DNA from: Mycolicibacterium aurum
Lineage (GTDB): Bacteria; Actinomycetota; Actinomycetes; Mycobacteriales; Mycobacteriaceae
Length of the DNA: 64,000 nucleotides
Direction of reading: 5' to 3'
NCBI GenBank assembly: GCA_900078775.1
Contig: LT549889.1
Coordinates: 5,704,001 to 5,768,000 of the forward strand
In this document: one piece after another, positions 16,124 to 24,309 of the stretch
Position numbering within the stretch: the stretch's first letter is position 1
Layout of the letters: the number at the start of each line of letters is the position of its first letter
Translations under genes and position numbers: made by a program
Notes under the pieces: generated by a model
What the model was told of the DNA's origin: nothing
The model's database searches: none
Seen by the model: the letters and a program-made list of their open reading frames with translations, nothing else

Positions 16124-17410
16124 ATGTCCACCGTTGGCACGCCGAAGAGCCCCGAGCAGATCCAGCACGACTGGGACCACAACCCGCGCTGGAAGGGCAT
16201 CACCCGCACCTACACCCCCAAGGACGTCGTCGCCCTGCAGGGTTCGGTCGTGGAGGAGAACACCCTGGCCCGCCGCGGCGCCGAGGTGCTCTGGGAGCAG
16301 CTCCACAACATGGACTACGTCAACTCGCTGGGCGCGCTGACCGGCAACCAGGCCGTGCAGCAGGTGCGCGCCGGCCTCAAGGCCATCTACCTGTCCGGCT
16401 GGCAGGTCGCCGGTGACGCCAACCTGAGCGGCCATACCTACCCGGACCAGAGCCTGTACCCGGCCAACTCGGTGCCGCAGGTCATCCGCCGGATCAACAA
16501 CGCGCTGCTGCGCGCCGACCAGATCGCCAAGGTCGAGGGCGACACCTCGGTGGAGAACTGGCTGGCCCCGATCGTCGCCGACGGTGAGGCCGGCTTCGGT
16601 GGTGCGCTCAACGTCTACGAACTGCAGAAGGCCATGATCGCCGCCGGCGTCGCCGGCTCGCACTGGGAAGACCAGCTCGCCTCGGAGAAGAAGTGCGGCC
16701 ACCTCGGTGGCAAGGTGCTGATCCCGACCCAGCAGCACATCCGCACCCTGACCTCGGCCCGCCTGGCGGCCGACGTCGCCGACGTGCCGACCCTGGTCAT
16801 CGCCCGTACCGATGCCGAGGCCGCCACCCTGATCACCTCCGACATCGACGAGCGCGACCGCCCGTTCATCACCGGTGAGCGGACCAAGGAAGGCTTCTAC
16901 CACGTCACCAACGGTGTCGAGCCCTGCATCGCCCGCGCCAAGGCCTACGCCCCGTACTCCGATCTGATCTGGATGGAGACCGGCACCCCGGACCTGGAAC
17001 TGGCCAAGAAGTTCGCCGAGGCGGTCAAGGCCGAGTTCCCGGACCAGATGCTGGCCTACAACTGCTCGCCGTCGTTCAACTGGAAGCAGCACCTCGACGA
17101 TGCAACCATCGCCAAGTTCCAGAACGAGCTGGGCGCGATGGGCTTCAAGTTCCAGTTCATCACGCTGGCCGGCTTCCACGCGCTGAACTACTCGATGTTC
17201 GATCTGGCCCACGGCTACGCCCGCAACCAGATGAGCGCCTACGTCGAGCTGCAGGAGCGCGAGTTCGCCGCCGAGGAGCGCGGCTACACCGCCACCAAGC
17301 ACCAGCGCGAGGTCGGCGCCGGCTACTTCGACAAGATCGCCACCACGGTTGACCCGACCAGCTCGACCACCGCGCTGGCCGGTTCCACCGAAGAGGGTCA
17401 GTTCCACTAA
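16124..17410 (+). CDS. icl: isocitrate lyase
   Basis: A 428-residue isocitrate lyase, splitting isocitrate to glyoxylate and succinate in the glyoxylate shunt; mycobacterial Icl1 also works as methylisocitrate lyase. The catalytic KKCGHLGGK loop is present. Other markers are WVLEN-type region VENWLAPIVADGEAGFGG, QQHIRTLTSARLAAD and NCSPSFNW. Length equals M. tuberculosis Icl1. The start ATG is preceded by GAAGGAGCC. The promoter region holds a putative RamB box and inverted repeats, and the stop codon lies inside a hairpin. Confidence 0.97.
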   Translation: MSTVGTPKSPEQIQHDWDHNPRWKGITRTYTPKDVVALQGSVVEENTLARRGAEVLWEQLHNMDYVNSLGALTGNQAVQQVRAGLKAIYLSGWQVAGDANLSGHTYPDQSLYPANSVPQVIRRINNALLRADQIAKVEGDTSVENWLAPIVADGEAGFGGALNVYELQKAMIAAGVAGSHWEDQLASEKKCGHLGGKVLIPTQQHIRTLTSARLAADVADVPTLVIARTDAEAATLITSDIDERDRPFITGERTKEGFYHVTNGVEPCIARAKAYAPYSDLIWMETGTPDLELAKKFAEAVKAEFPDQMLAYNCSPSFNWKQHLDDATIAKFQNELGAMGFKFQFITLAGFHALNYSMFDLAHGYARNQMSAYVELQEREFAAEERGYTATKHQREVGAGYFDKIATTVDPTSSTTALAGSTEEGQFH

Positions 17411-17427
17411 GCGCAGCGCAGTGGAAC
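17401..17427 (+). terminator. hairpin overlapping the icl stop codon
   Basis: GTTCCACT (17401-17408) and AGTGGAAC (17420-17427) form a perfect 8-bp stem around an 11-nt GC-rich loop. The icl stop codon TAA lies at the stem-loop boundary. No U-run follows, as is common for mycobacterial terminators. Confidence 0.5.
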
Positions 17428-17490
17428 CAACGGGCTGGAGCCACTAAGCGCAGCGCGGCGCAGCGCAGTGGAACCAACGGCTGCCACTAA
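17404..17490 (+). repeat. short tandem repeat copying the icl 3' end
   Basis: A unit beginning CCACTAAGCGCAGCGC and containing AGTGGAACCAACGG occurs at 17404-17440 and again at 17441-17483, the second with an extra GGCGCAGCGC. A third partial copy (CCACTAAG) starts at 17484. Each copy repeats the end of icl, including its TAA, and the hairpin arms. Probably a local duplication of the terminator. Confidence 0.7.
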
Positions 17491-17576
17491 GAGCTGACAG
17501 CCACGAGTTGATAGCGTCAGGCCTCGTTCGCATGTGCGGGCGGGGCCTGACGGCTGTCCGGAGTCAAGGAGAAGCA

Positions 17577-18431
17577 GTGAGCATCGAACGAGTCGGCGTC
17601 ATCGGCGCCGGACAGATGGGCGGCGGGATCGCCGAAGTGTGTGCGAAGGCCGGGGCGCAGGTCCTGGTGTTCGAGCCCACCGACGACCTGATCGCCGCCG
17701 GTAGCAAGCGCATCACCGCGTCCCTGGACCGGGCCGCGGCCAAGGGCAAGCTCAGTGAGGCCGACCGGGACGCGGCGCTGGGCCGGCTGGCCTACACCAC
17801 CGACCTGGCCGATATGGCCGACCGTCAGCTCACCATCGAGGCGATCGTCGAGGACGACACCGTCAAGGCGAAGGTGTTCGCCGAGCTCGACCGCGTCATC
17901 ACCGACCCCGACGCCGTGCTGGCGTCGAACACCTCCAGCATTCCGATCATGAAGATCGCGGCCGCCACCAAGAACCCGCAGCGGGTGCTGGGCCTGCACT
18001 TCTTCAACCCGGTACCGGTGCTGCCGCTGGTGGAGCTGATCTCCACCCTGGTCACCGCCGAGGCGGCGGTGACGCGCACCGAGGAGTTCGCCGCCAAGGT
18101 GCTGGGCAAGCAGGTCGTCCGCTGCGGCGACCGGTCCGGTTTCGTGGTCAACGCCCTGCTGGTGCCCTACCTGCTCTCCGCGGTGCGCATGGTGGAGTCC
18201 GGTTTTGCCACCGTCGAGGATGTGGACAAGGCCGTCGTGGCCGGGCTGTCGCACCCGATGGGACCGCTGCGCTTGTCAGATCTCGTCGGACTTGACACCC
18301 TGAAGCTCATTGCGGACAAGATGTACGAAGAGTTCAAGGAGCCGCTGTACGGTCCGCCGCCGCTGCTGCTGCGCATGGTGGAGGCGGGTCAGCTCGGCAA
18401 GAAGTCGGGCCGCGGATTCTACACATACTGA
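17577..18431 (+). CDS. fadB2: 3-hydroxybutyryl-CoA dehydrogenase
   Basis: A 284-residue NAD-dependent 3-hydroxyacyl-CoA dehydrogenase (Rv0468 counterpart), interconverting acetoacetyl-CoA and 3-hydroxybutyryl-CoA. It has the Rossmann motif GVIGAGQMGGGIAEV, SNTSSIPI, the catalytic-His block GLHFFNPVPVLPLVELI, and a C-terminal helical domain ending KKSGRGFYTY. The start is GTG with an AAGGAGAAGC ribosome site. It follows icl in a beta-oxidation/glyoxylate setting, 166 bp after the icl stop and beyond the repeat block, so it may have its own promoter. Confidence 0.93.
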   Translation: MSIERVGVIGAGQMGGGIAEVCAKAGAQVLVFEPTDDLIAAGSKRITASLDRAAAKGKLSEADRDAALGRLAYTTDLADMADRQLTIEAIVEDDTVKAKVFAELDRVITDPDAVLASNTSSIPIMKIAAATKNPQRVLGLHFFNPVPVLPLVELISTLVTAEAAVTRTEEFAAKVLGKQVVRCGDRSGFVVNALLVPYLLSAVRMVESGFATVEDVDKAVVAGLSHPMGPLRLSDLVGLDTLKLIADKMYEEFKEPLYGPPPLLLRMVEAGQLGKKSGRGFYTY

Positions 18432-18551
18432 AATTTGGGTGAAGTCGGCCAAAATTTCGTGGGGTAGAGTTGCCGCGTTGCGGTGTGGATAACTCAAAAA
18501 GTGGGTAACCGACCGTGGCAAAAATCGAAGGACGTAGAGGGTTAGTTTCGT

Positions 18552-19424
18552 ATGTCAAAAGTTGAGACCGAGCTGGAGCCGTTCTACGAGGAGTCTCAGT
18601 CGATCTACGACATCTCGAATGAGTTCTATGCTCTCTTCCTGGGGCCGACCATGGGTTACACCTGCGGCTACTACGAGCGCGAGGACATGAACCTCGAGGA
18701 GTCGCAGAACGCCAAGTTCGACCTGGCACTGGGGAAGCTGGGCCTGGAGCCCGGGATGACCCTGCTCGACATCGGGTGCGGCTGGGGCGGCGCGCTGGAG
18801 CGCGCGATCACCCAGTTCGACGTCAACGTCATCGGCATCACGCTGAGCAAGGCCCAGTCCGAGTACGCCCGGCAGCGGCTGGCCAAGCTGGACACCGACC
18901 GGACGATCGACATCCGGCTGCAGGGCTGGGAAGAGTTCAACGAGCCCGTCGACCGGATCGTGTCGATCGGCGCGTTCGAGGCCTTCAAGGCCGAGCGCTA
19001 CCCGGCGTTCTTCGAGCGGGCCTACAGCATCCTGCCCGAGGGCGGCACCATGCTGCTGCACACCATCCTGGCCCACACCCAGGAGTTCTTCCGTGAGAAC
19101 AACATCAAGCTGACGATCAGCGATCTGAAGTTCATGCGGTTCATCGCGGCGGAGATATTCCCCGGCGGACAGCTGCCGGCGGTCGAGGACATCGAGAAGC
19201 TGGCCGACGACTCGGGCTTCACATTGCAGCGCACCCATCTGCTGCAGCCGCACTATGCCCGCACGCTGGACATGTGGGCGGCCAATCTGGAAGCCAAGAA
19301 GGACGAGGCCATCGCCCTGCAGGGCCAGGAAGTCTACGACCGGTTCATGAAGTACCTGACCGGTTGCGCGGACTTCTTCCGTCGCGGTATCACCAACATC
19401 GGCCAGTTCACGCTGGTCAAGTAG
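18552..19424 (+). CDS. umaA: UmaA-type mycolic acid methyltransferase
   Basis: A 290-residue member of the mycolate methyltransferase family, corresponding to Rv0469 in sequence and position. It carries the SAM motif LLDIGCGWGGALERA, the QGWEEF block, and a C-terminus with YARTLDMWAANLEAKKDEA and FMKYLTGCADFF. The active-site block reads GAFEAFKAERY rather than the GAFEHFG seen in cyclopropane synthases, as I recall for UmaA, so catalysis may differ. The 120-bp upstream region is unusually A+T-rich with TAGAGT-like hexamers, consistent with its own promoter. Confidence 0.9.
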   Translation: MSKVETELEPFYEESQSIYDISNEFYALFLGPTMGYTCGYYEREDMNLEESQNAKFDLALGKLGLEPGMTLLDIGCGWGGALERAITQFDVNVIGITLSKAQSEYARQRLAKLDTDRTIDIRLQGWEEFNEPVDRIVSIGAFEAFKAERYPAFFERAYSILPEGGTMLLHTILAHTQEFFRENNIKLTISDLKFMRFIAAEIFPGGQLPAVEDIEKLADDSGFTLQRTHLLQPHYARTLDMWAANLEAKKDEAIALQGQEVYDRFMKYLTGCADFFRRGITNIGQFTLVK

Positions 19425-20297
19425 TTACGCAGACGCGAGCCGCTTCTTCTCCGCCTGCACGTCGAAACCGGCGGGCGGCCACTGTAGGTCGAGGCTCTTG
19501 AGCGCCTCGATCAGCAGCTCCAGCACGGCCAGTCGGCTGTACCACTTCCGGTTGCACGGCACGACGTACCAGGGCGCATGCTCGGTCGAGGTCTTGTCCA
19601 GCATGGCCTGATAGGCCTGCTGGTACAGCGGCCATTTCAGCCGCTCGTCGATATCGGCCGGGTTGTACTTCCAGTACTTGTCCGGCCGGTCCAGGCGTTC
19701 GGCGAGGCGCTTCTTCTGCTCCTCCAGCGAGACGAACATCGCGACCTTGACGATCACCGTCCCGGAGTCGACGAGTTCCTTCTCGAACGTGTTGATCTCG
19801 TCGTAGCGTGCGCCCCACACCTCCGGGGGCACCAGGTTGTGCACCCGCACGATCAACACGTCCTCGTAGTGCGAGCGGTCGAAGACGCCGATGTGCCCGG
19901 CCGCCGGCAGCGCCTTGTTGATCCGCCACAGGTAGTGGTGTGCCAGTTCCTCGGGTGTCGGCTTGCCGAAACTCTTGTACTGAATACCTTGCGGATTGCT
20001 CGCTCCGACAACATGTTTGACGATGCCGCCCTTGCCTGCGGTATCCATGCCCTGCAACACCAGCAGCACCGAACGATGATCGCCGCTACGGCTGTTGGCG
20101 TACAGCATCTCCTGCAGGCCGGCGAAGCGCTCATTGCGTTCGGCCATCAGCGCCGGCGCGTCGGACTTCGATCCGGTGAACCCGGGGGTGGACTCGGCGT
20201 CGATATCGGCGACCTTGTCCCCGGCCCGGAATCTCAGATGCCGGTGGGGCTGATGGCTCCACAGCCCGGGTAAGTCGGAGGCGTTGTCTGGGCTCAC
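19425..20297 (-). CDS. second PPK2-family polyphosphate:nucleotide phosphotransferase
   Basis: A PPK2-family kinase of about 290 residues, clearly distinct from the one at 5.8 kb. Walker A is LQGMDTAGKGG (about 81-91) and the Walker B-like block GVFDRSHYEDVL (about 137-148). Others are HYLWRINKALPAAG and WYVVPCNRKWYSRL. By motif it belongs to the polyphosphate:AMP/ADP group, but direction and nucleotide are undetermined. Start is uncertain: GTG at 20297 leaves a 4-bp gap from the TetR stop, while TTG at 20309 would overlap it. Both arrangements imply coupling to the TetR gene upstream on the same strand. Confidence 0.88.
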   Translation of the reverse strand: MSPDNASDLPGLWSHQPHRHLRFRAGDKVADIDAESTPGFTGSKSDAPALMAERNERFAGLQEMLYANSRSGDHRSVLLVLQGMDTAGKGGIVKHVVGASNPQGIQYKSFGKPTPEELAHHYLWRINKALPAAGHIGVFDRSHYEDVLIVRVHNLVPPEVWGARYDEINTFEKELVDSGTVIVKVAMFVSLEEQKKRLAERLDRPDKYWKYNPADIDERLKWPLYQQAYQAMLDKTSTEHAPWYVVPCNRKWYSRLAVLELLIEALKSLDLQWPPAGFDVQAEKKRLASA

Positions 20298-20301
20298 GCC
20301 G

Positions 20302-21003
20302 CTAGTCAAGCAGGTGCGGCGGCAGGATGGGGGACGGATGATTCTGCGAGTTGAACTTCTCCAGCGACCCGCCGACCTCGACGATGCCGCACAGCGAACT
20401 CCACGACAGCATCGTCAGATAGTCGATCAGCTCGTCGGTGGTCATCCGGGGATTGGACATCCACGAGTGCGTCGCCAGCTGCACCCCGCCGACGATCATG
20501 AACGCCCACGGCTCCACCCCGGCGGTGTCCATCCCGGCGACCTGCATCCGGCGGCGCAGCATCACCGCGAGCATCCGGGCGATGATCGTCTCGGAGTCGT
20601 TGATCGCCTTGGTCCGGCTGGAGCTGTTGTTGGACATGACGAACCGGTACGGCTCGGGCTCGGAGGCGACGGTCTCGACGTAGACCCGGATGATCTCGCG
20701 GACCAGGGTGTACCCGTCCAGGTTCGACGACAGCGCCGCGGCCATGTTCGGGATCAGCGTGACCTGCGCGAATCGCATCATCACCGCGGTGGTGAGGTCG
20801 TTCTTGTCCACGAAGTAGCGGTAGAGCACGGTCTTGGAGACGCCGATCTCGGCCGCGATCTCGTCCATGCTGACGTTGGCGCCACGCTGCCGGATAGCCT
20901 CCAGCGTGCCGTCCACCAGCTCGTTTCGTCGTTCAACTTTGTGCTGGTGCCAGCGTCGTTTGCGGCCGTCGGTCTTCACCGCTGTCGCGCTCTGCTGTGC
21001 CAC
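20302..21003 (-). CDS. TetR family transcriptional regulator (Rv0472c-like)
   Basis: A 233-residue TetR regulator. After a basic N-terminal stretch (GRKRRWHQHKVERR) comes the helix-turn-helix with VSMDEIAAEIGVSKTVLYRY, followed by a helical ligand domain with PEPYRFVMSNNSS. GTG at 21003 gives the family length; longer upstream reading is antisense to the DUF445 gene. It reads toward the second PPK2 gene and is divergent from DUF445, placing it to control either. The ligand is unknown. Confidence 0.85.
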   Translation of the reverse strand: MAQQSATAVKTDGRKRRWHQHKVERRNELVDGTLEAIRQRGANVSMDEIAAEIGVSKTVLYRYFVDKNDLTTAVMMRFAQVTLIPNMAAALSSNLDGYTLVREIIRVYVETVASEPEPYRFVMSNNSSSRTKAINDSETIIARMLAVMLRRRMQVAGMDTAGVEPWAFMIVGGVQLATHSWMSNPRMTTDELIDYLTMLSWSSLCGIVEVGGSLEKFNSQNHPSPILPPHLLD

Positions 21004-21081
21004 AGTCGTGATAATCCATTCACTAGGTCGCCTCGATACTACGGCGGAAGACCCACTGGCGCCGTAGCGGATGATGGGGGA

Positions 21082-22377
21082 GTGGTTCACACAAGTTTCG
21101 CGGAGACGCTGGCCGGTGCCGATTCGGAGGCCGATCGGGAACGGCAGCGCTCGCTCCGGCAGATGAAGGTCGTCGCGCTGGGCTTCCTGGTCGGGGCGAC
21201 GGTGATCTTCCTGGTCTGTACCTGGCTGCAGTCCCGCGGTGACGCGGGCGCCTGGGTCGGGTACGTCCGGGCCGCCGCCGAGGCCGGCATGGTCGGCGCG
21301 CTGGCCGACTGGTTCGCGGTGACCGCGCTGTTCAAGCATCCGCTGGGCATCCCGATCCCGCACACCGCCATCATCAAGCGCAAGAAGGATCAGCTCGGCG
21401 AGGGGCTGGGCACCTTCGTGCGGGAGAACTTCATGTCCGCCGAGGTGGTCGAGACCAAGCTGCGGGACGCCGAGGTGGCCGGCCGGGTCGGCAAATGGCT
21501 GGCCGATCAGCGGCACGCCGAGCGGGTGGCCGCCGAGGTCTCGACGGTGGCCCGGGTGCTCGTCGAGATGCTGCGCGACGAGGACGTCCAGCATGTGCTG
21601 GACCGGATGATCGTCAAGCGGATCGCCGAACCGCAATGGGGCCCGCCGATCGGCCGGGTGCTGTCCAGCCTGTTGGAGGAGGGCCGCCAGGAGGCGTTGA
21701 TCCAGCTGCTGGCCGACCGCGCCTTCCAGTGGTCGCTGAACGCCGGCGAGGTGATCGAGCGGGTGATCGAGCGCGATTCCCCGACCTGGTCGCCGCGCTG
21801 GGTGGACCATCTGGTGGGCGACCGCATCCACCGGGAGCTGATGGACTTCACCGACAAGGTGCGCCGCGACCCGAACCACGAGCTGCGCCGCTCGGCGACC
21901 AAGTTCCTGTTCGAGTTCGCCGACGATCTGCAGAACGACGGCGCCACGATCGCGCGCGCGGAGAACGTCAAGGAGCAGATCATGGCCCGCGACGAGGTAA
22001 CGCGCGCCGCCGAGACCGCCTGGGCCGCGGCCAAGCGGATCCTCACCGAATCGGTCGAGGACCCGTCCTCGGCACTGCGCACCCGGACCGCCGACACCGT
22101 CGCCCGGATCGGGGAGTCGCTGCGCGACGACGCCGAGCTGCGCGACAAGGTGGACAACTGGATCATCCGCGGTGCCCAGCACCTGGTCACCCAGTATGGG
22201 ACGGAGATCACAGCGATCATCACCGAGACGATCGAGCGCTGGGATGCCGATGAGGCGAGCCGCCGGATCGAGCTACACGTGGGCCGTGATCTGCAGTTCA
22301 TCCGGATCAACGGCACCGTGGTGGGTGCCCTGGCCGGCCTGGTCATCTACACGGTGGCGCAACTGCTTTTCGGATAG
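21082..22377 (+). CDS. DUF445 family membrane protein
   Basis: A 431-residue DUF445 protein (Rv0473 counterpart). It has an N-terminal transmembrane segment (VVALGFLVGATVIFLVCTWL), the family block GALADWFAVTALFKHPLGIPIPHTAII, a long helical, charge-rich middle, and a C-terminal transmembrane segment (VVGALAGLVIYTVAQLLFG). Function is unknown; the topology would keep the middle in one compartment between two anchors. GTG start chosen because GGGGGA precedes it and the hydrophobic block follows; the very long frame upstream is antisense to the TetR gene. Confidence 0.82.
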   Translation: MVHTSFAETLAGADSEADRERQRSLRQMKVVALGFLVGATVIFLVCTWLQSRGDAGAWVGYVRAAAEAGMVGALADWFAVTALFKHPLGIPIPHTAIIKRKKDQLGEGLGTFVRENFMSAEVVETKLRDAEVAGRVGKWLADQRHAERVAAEVSTVARVLVEMLRDEDVQHVLDRMIVKRIAEPQWGPPIGRVLSSLLEEGRQEALIQLLADRAFQWSLNAGEVIERVIERDSPTWSPRWVDHLVGDRIHRELMDFTDKVRRDPNHELRRSATKFLFEFADDLQNDGATIARAENVKEQIMARDEVTRAAETAWAAAKRILTESVEDPSSALRTRTADTVARIGESLRDDAELRDKVDNWIIRGAQHLVTQYGTEITAIITETIERWDADEASRRIELHVGRDLQFIRINGTVVGALAGLVIYTVAQLLFG

Positions 22378-22385
22378 TGCTAGCA

Positions 22386-22409
22386 GAGTGCTTGCAATTG
22401 TTAGCACTC
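22386..22409. promoter_or_regulatory. 24-bp palindromic operator candidate upstream of Xre gene
   Basis: Symmetric arms GAGTGCT (22386-22392) and AGCACTC (22403-22409) surround a CAATTG core (22395-22400). Another AGTGCTA copy lies just upstream (22376-22382). The arms are those of the CIRCE heat-shock element but in reversed order. Placement 52 bp before the Xre gene start suggests autoregulation by that regulator. Confidence 0.5.
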
Positions 22410-22460
22410 ATGCCTACCGTGGTTTCCGTCAGCCAGAAACCGACGGATCGAGGGCTCGCC

Positions 22461-22946
22461 ATGACGCAGGACGAAAACCTTGCCGGCGTCGTGGTCAACG
22501 ACAAGTTGGCCAACGTGGTGAGCAGCGCTGCACAGGACATCGGCAGCTACATCCGGGCTCAACGCGAGGCGGCGCAGGTATCGGTGCGCCAACTGGCCGA
22601 GAAGGCAGGGGTGAGCAATCCCTACCTGAGCCAGATCGAGCGTGGGCTTCGTAAGCCATCGGCCGACGTGCTCAATCAGATCGCCAAGGCGCTGCGAGTC
22701 TCCGCCGAGGTGCTCTATGTGCAGGCTGGGATGCTCGAACCCAGCGATGCCAGCTTGGTGCGCGACGCGATTGTCACCGATACCGCGATCACCGAACGGC
22801 AGAAGCAGGTGCTGCTCGATATCTACAACTCGTTCTGTCAGCAGAACGAGGCAGAAGCCGAAGTCGAAGCAGCGGCCGAGGCGAGCGCAGCGGCCGGCGC
22901 AGAAGCCGACGTCGCAGAACCGGTTACACCACCGCACGCAGTCTGA
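22461..22946 (+). CDS. Xre family regulator (Rv0474-like)
   Basis: A 161-residue regulator with a single N-terminal Cro/C1-type helix-turn-helix: IGSYIRAQREAAQVSVRQLA, then EKAGVSNPYLSQIERGLRKP and a recognition-helix end SADVLNQIAKALRVS. The C-terminal 40 residues are Ala/Glu-rich and low in complexity (AEAEVEAAAEASAAAGAEAD). Rv0474 is reported as copper-responsive; no Cys/His metal site is obvious beyond a single Cys here, so that role is unverified. It lies 10 bp before hbhA, so it may be in the same operon. A palindrome lies upstream. Confidence 0.88.
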   Translation: MTQDENLAGVVVNDKLANVVSSAAQDIGSYIRAQREAAQVSVRQLAEKAGVSNPYLSQIERGLRKPSADVLNQIAKALRVSAEVLYVQAGMLEPSDASLVRDAIVTDTAITERQKQVLLDIYNSFCQQNEAEAEVEAAAEASAAAGAEADVAEPVTPPHAV

Positions 22947-22956
22947 AAGGAACATC

Positions 22957-23571
22957 ATGAGCGAGAAGACCCAGCCCACCGTGGAAGACCTCAAGGCCCC
23001 GCTGCTGGCGGCCGTCGGCGCCGCCGATCTGGCCCTGGCCAAGGTCAACGAGATCCTCGAGTCCCTGCGTGACCGGGCCGGCGAGGCCCGCACCGACGCC
23101 GAGTCCCGGGTCGAGGAAAGCCGCGCCCGGCTGACCAAGCTGCAGGAAGACCTCCCGGTCCAGTTCGACGAGCTGCGCGACAAGCTGAGCTCCGAGGAGC
23201 TGCGCAAGGTCGCCGAGAAGTACGCCGACGAGGCGCAGGCCCAGTACAAGCAGCTCGTCGAGCGCGGCGAGGCCGCCCTGGAGCGGCTGCGCAACCAGCC
23301 GGCCCTGGAGAGCGCCAGCGCCCGCGTGGAAGAGGTCACCGACCACGCCGTCGAGCTGACCCAGGACGCGTTGGGCTCGGTCGCCAGCCAGACCCGCGCG
23401 GTCGGTGAGCGGGCCGCCAAGCTGGTCGGTGTGGAGCTGCCGGGCAAGGCCGAGCCGGCCGAGACGCCCGCCGCCCCGGCCAAGAAGGCCCCGGCGAAGA
23501 AGGCCGCCCCGGCCGCCAAGAAGGCCGCCCCGGCCAAGAAGGCCCCGGCCAAGAAGGTCACCCAGAAGTAG
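22957..23571 (+). CDS. hbhA: heparin-binding haemagglutinin
   Basis: A 204-residue adhesin and lipid-interacting protein (Rv0475 counterpart). A predicted coiled coil spans most of the protein, as in ESLRDRAGEARTDAESRVEE and LRKVAEKYADEAQAQYKQLV. The C-terminus is the Lys/Pro/Ala-rich heparin-binding tail built from repeats of KKAPAKKAAP. These lysines are methylated in M. tuberculosis (known there). A strong AAAGGAAC ribosome site precedes the ATG. Environmental mycobacteria also carry this gene, so it does not itself indicate virulence. Confidence 0.95.
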   Translation: MSEKTQPTVEDLKAPLLAAVGAADLALAKVNEILESLRDRAGEARTDAESRVEESRARLTKLQEDLPVQFDELRDKLSSEELRKVAEKYADEAQAQYKQLVERGEAALERLRNQPALESASARVEEVTDHAVELTQDALGSVASQTRAVGERAAKLVGVELPGKAEPAETPAAPAKKAPAKKAAPAAKKAAPAKKAPAKKVTQK

Positions 23572-23623
23572 GTTCGCCCACTTCATTCGCCAACTCGAAC
23601 GGCACCCGCATAGGCTTGCAGGC

Positions 23624-23908
23624 GTGATGCTTGCAAACCTGGCGGGTGCCATTCTTCTTGTGCTGGTCGGAGCCGCGGTCCTGGCCGGTGTGTACTCCTT
23701 CGTGCACGCCGCGATGCAGCGCCCCGATGCCTATACCGCCGCCGGGAAGCTCACCAAACCGGTATGGCTGCTGATCCTCGCCGGCGGCGTGCTGCTCGCG
23801 CTGCTGCTGCAGGACGCGTTCGGCGCCGCCATCTGCGCCTGCGCGACCGGTGTCTACCTGGTCGACGTCCGCCCCAAGCTGCTGGAGATCCAGGGAAAGT
23901 CCCGCTGA
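23624..23908 (+). CDS. two-helix membrane protein (Rv0476-like)
   Basis: A 94-residue integral membrane protein with hydrophobic segments at about residues 4-26 and 46-70; the second contains GAAICACATGVYLVD with two cysteines. Unknown function, conserved after hbhA (recalled). GTG at 23624 and ATG at 23627 are both possible. TAGGCT (23611-23616) ends 7 nt before the GTG, which favours a leaderless GTG. The stop is 5 bp before the secreted-protein gene, so the two are probably co-transcribed. Confidence 0.78.
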   Translation: MMLANLAGAILLVLVGAAVLAGVYSFVHAAMQRPDAYTAAGKLTKPVWLLILAGGVLLALLLQDAFGAAICACATGVYLVDVRPKLLEIQGKSR

Positions 23909-23913
23909 CGAGG

Positions 23914-24309
23914 ATGCGCATCCTGATCGCCGCACTCGCTGCGGCCGGTGCCCTGACCGCTGCCGCCCCCATCGCCCACGCCGAGACGCTCTACATCGAC
24001 CACACCGAATGGGCGGCCTGGGGCGACCTGAAGAGCCTGCGGGTCTACCCGAGCGCCACCGGCCGCGCCGAGGCCGCCACGCTGGGCACCCAGATCCAGC
24101 AGGACCGGGCCTGGGCCGAGGTGCTCACCCTCGCCCCGGAGGCGGATATCCCGGGCATGCAAGCACAATTCAACTGCCACTGGCAGTTCGCCGAGTTCGT
24201 CGAGCCGGGTAAGACCAGCTGGAATCTGGAACCGTGGCGGCCCGTGGTGTCCGACGCCGAGTTGGTGGCCGCCGGCTGCAACCCGGGCGGCACCGAGGAA
24301 CCGTTCTGA
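23914..24309 (+). CDS. secreted DUF2599-type protein (Rv0477-like)
   Basis: A 131-residue exported protein. The first 23 residues are a Sec signal peptide (MRILIAALAAAGALTAAAP, cleavage near AHA-ET). The mature part shows EWAAWGDLKSLRVYPSATGR and a pair of cysteines (FNCHWQF and AAGCNPGG) that may form a disulfide. Domain family DUF2599; function unknown. It lies between the small membrane gene and deoC; the TGA overlaps the deoC ATG (TGATG), implying translational coupling. Confidence 0.8.
   Translation: MRILIAALAAAGALTAAAPIAHAETLYIDHTEWAAWGDLKSLRVYPSATGRAEAATLGTQIQQDRAWAEVLTLAPEADIPGMQAQFNCHWQFAEFVEPGKTSWNLEPWRPVVSDAELVAAGCNPGGTEEPF

Noticed and set aside
20284..21081. Upstream extension of the DUF445 frame to 20284
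   Set aside because: That part is antisense to the TetR gene; the ribosome site and hydrophobic N-terminus begin at 21082.
22386..22409. Canonical CIRCE element
   Set aside because: Arms are in reversed order (GAGTGCT first) and no heat-shock gene follows, so HrcA control is not claimed.
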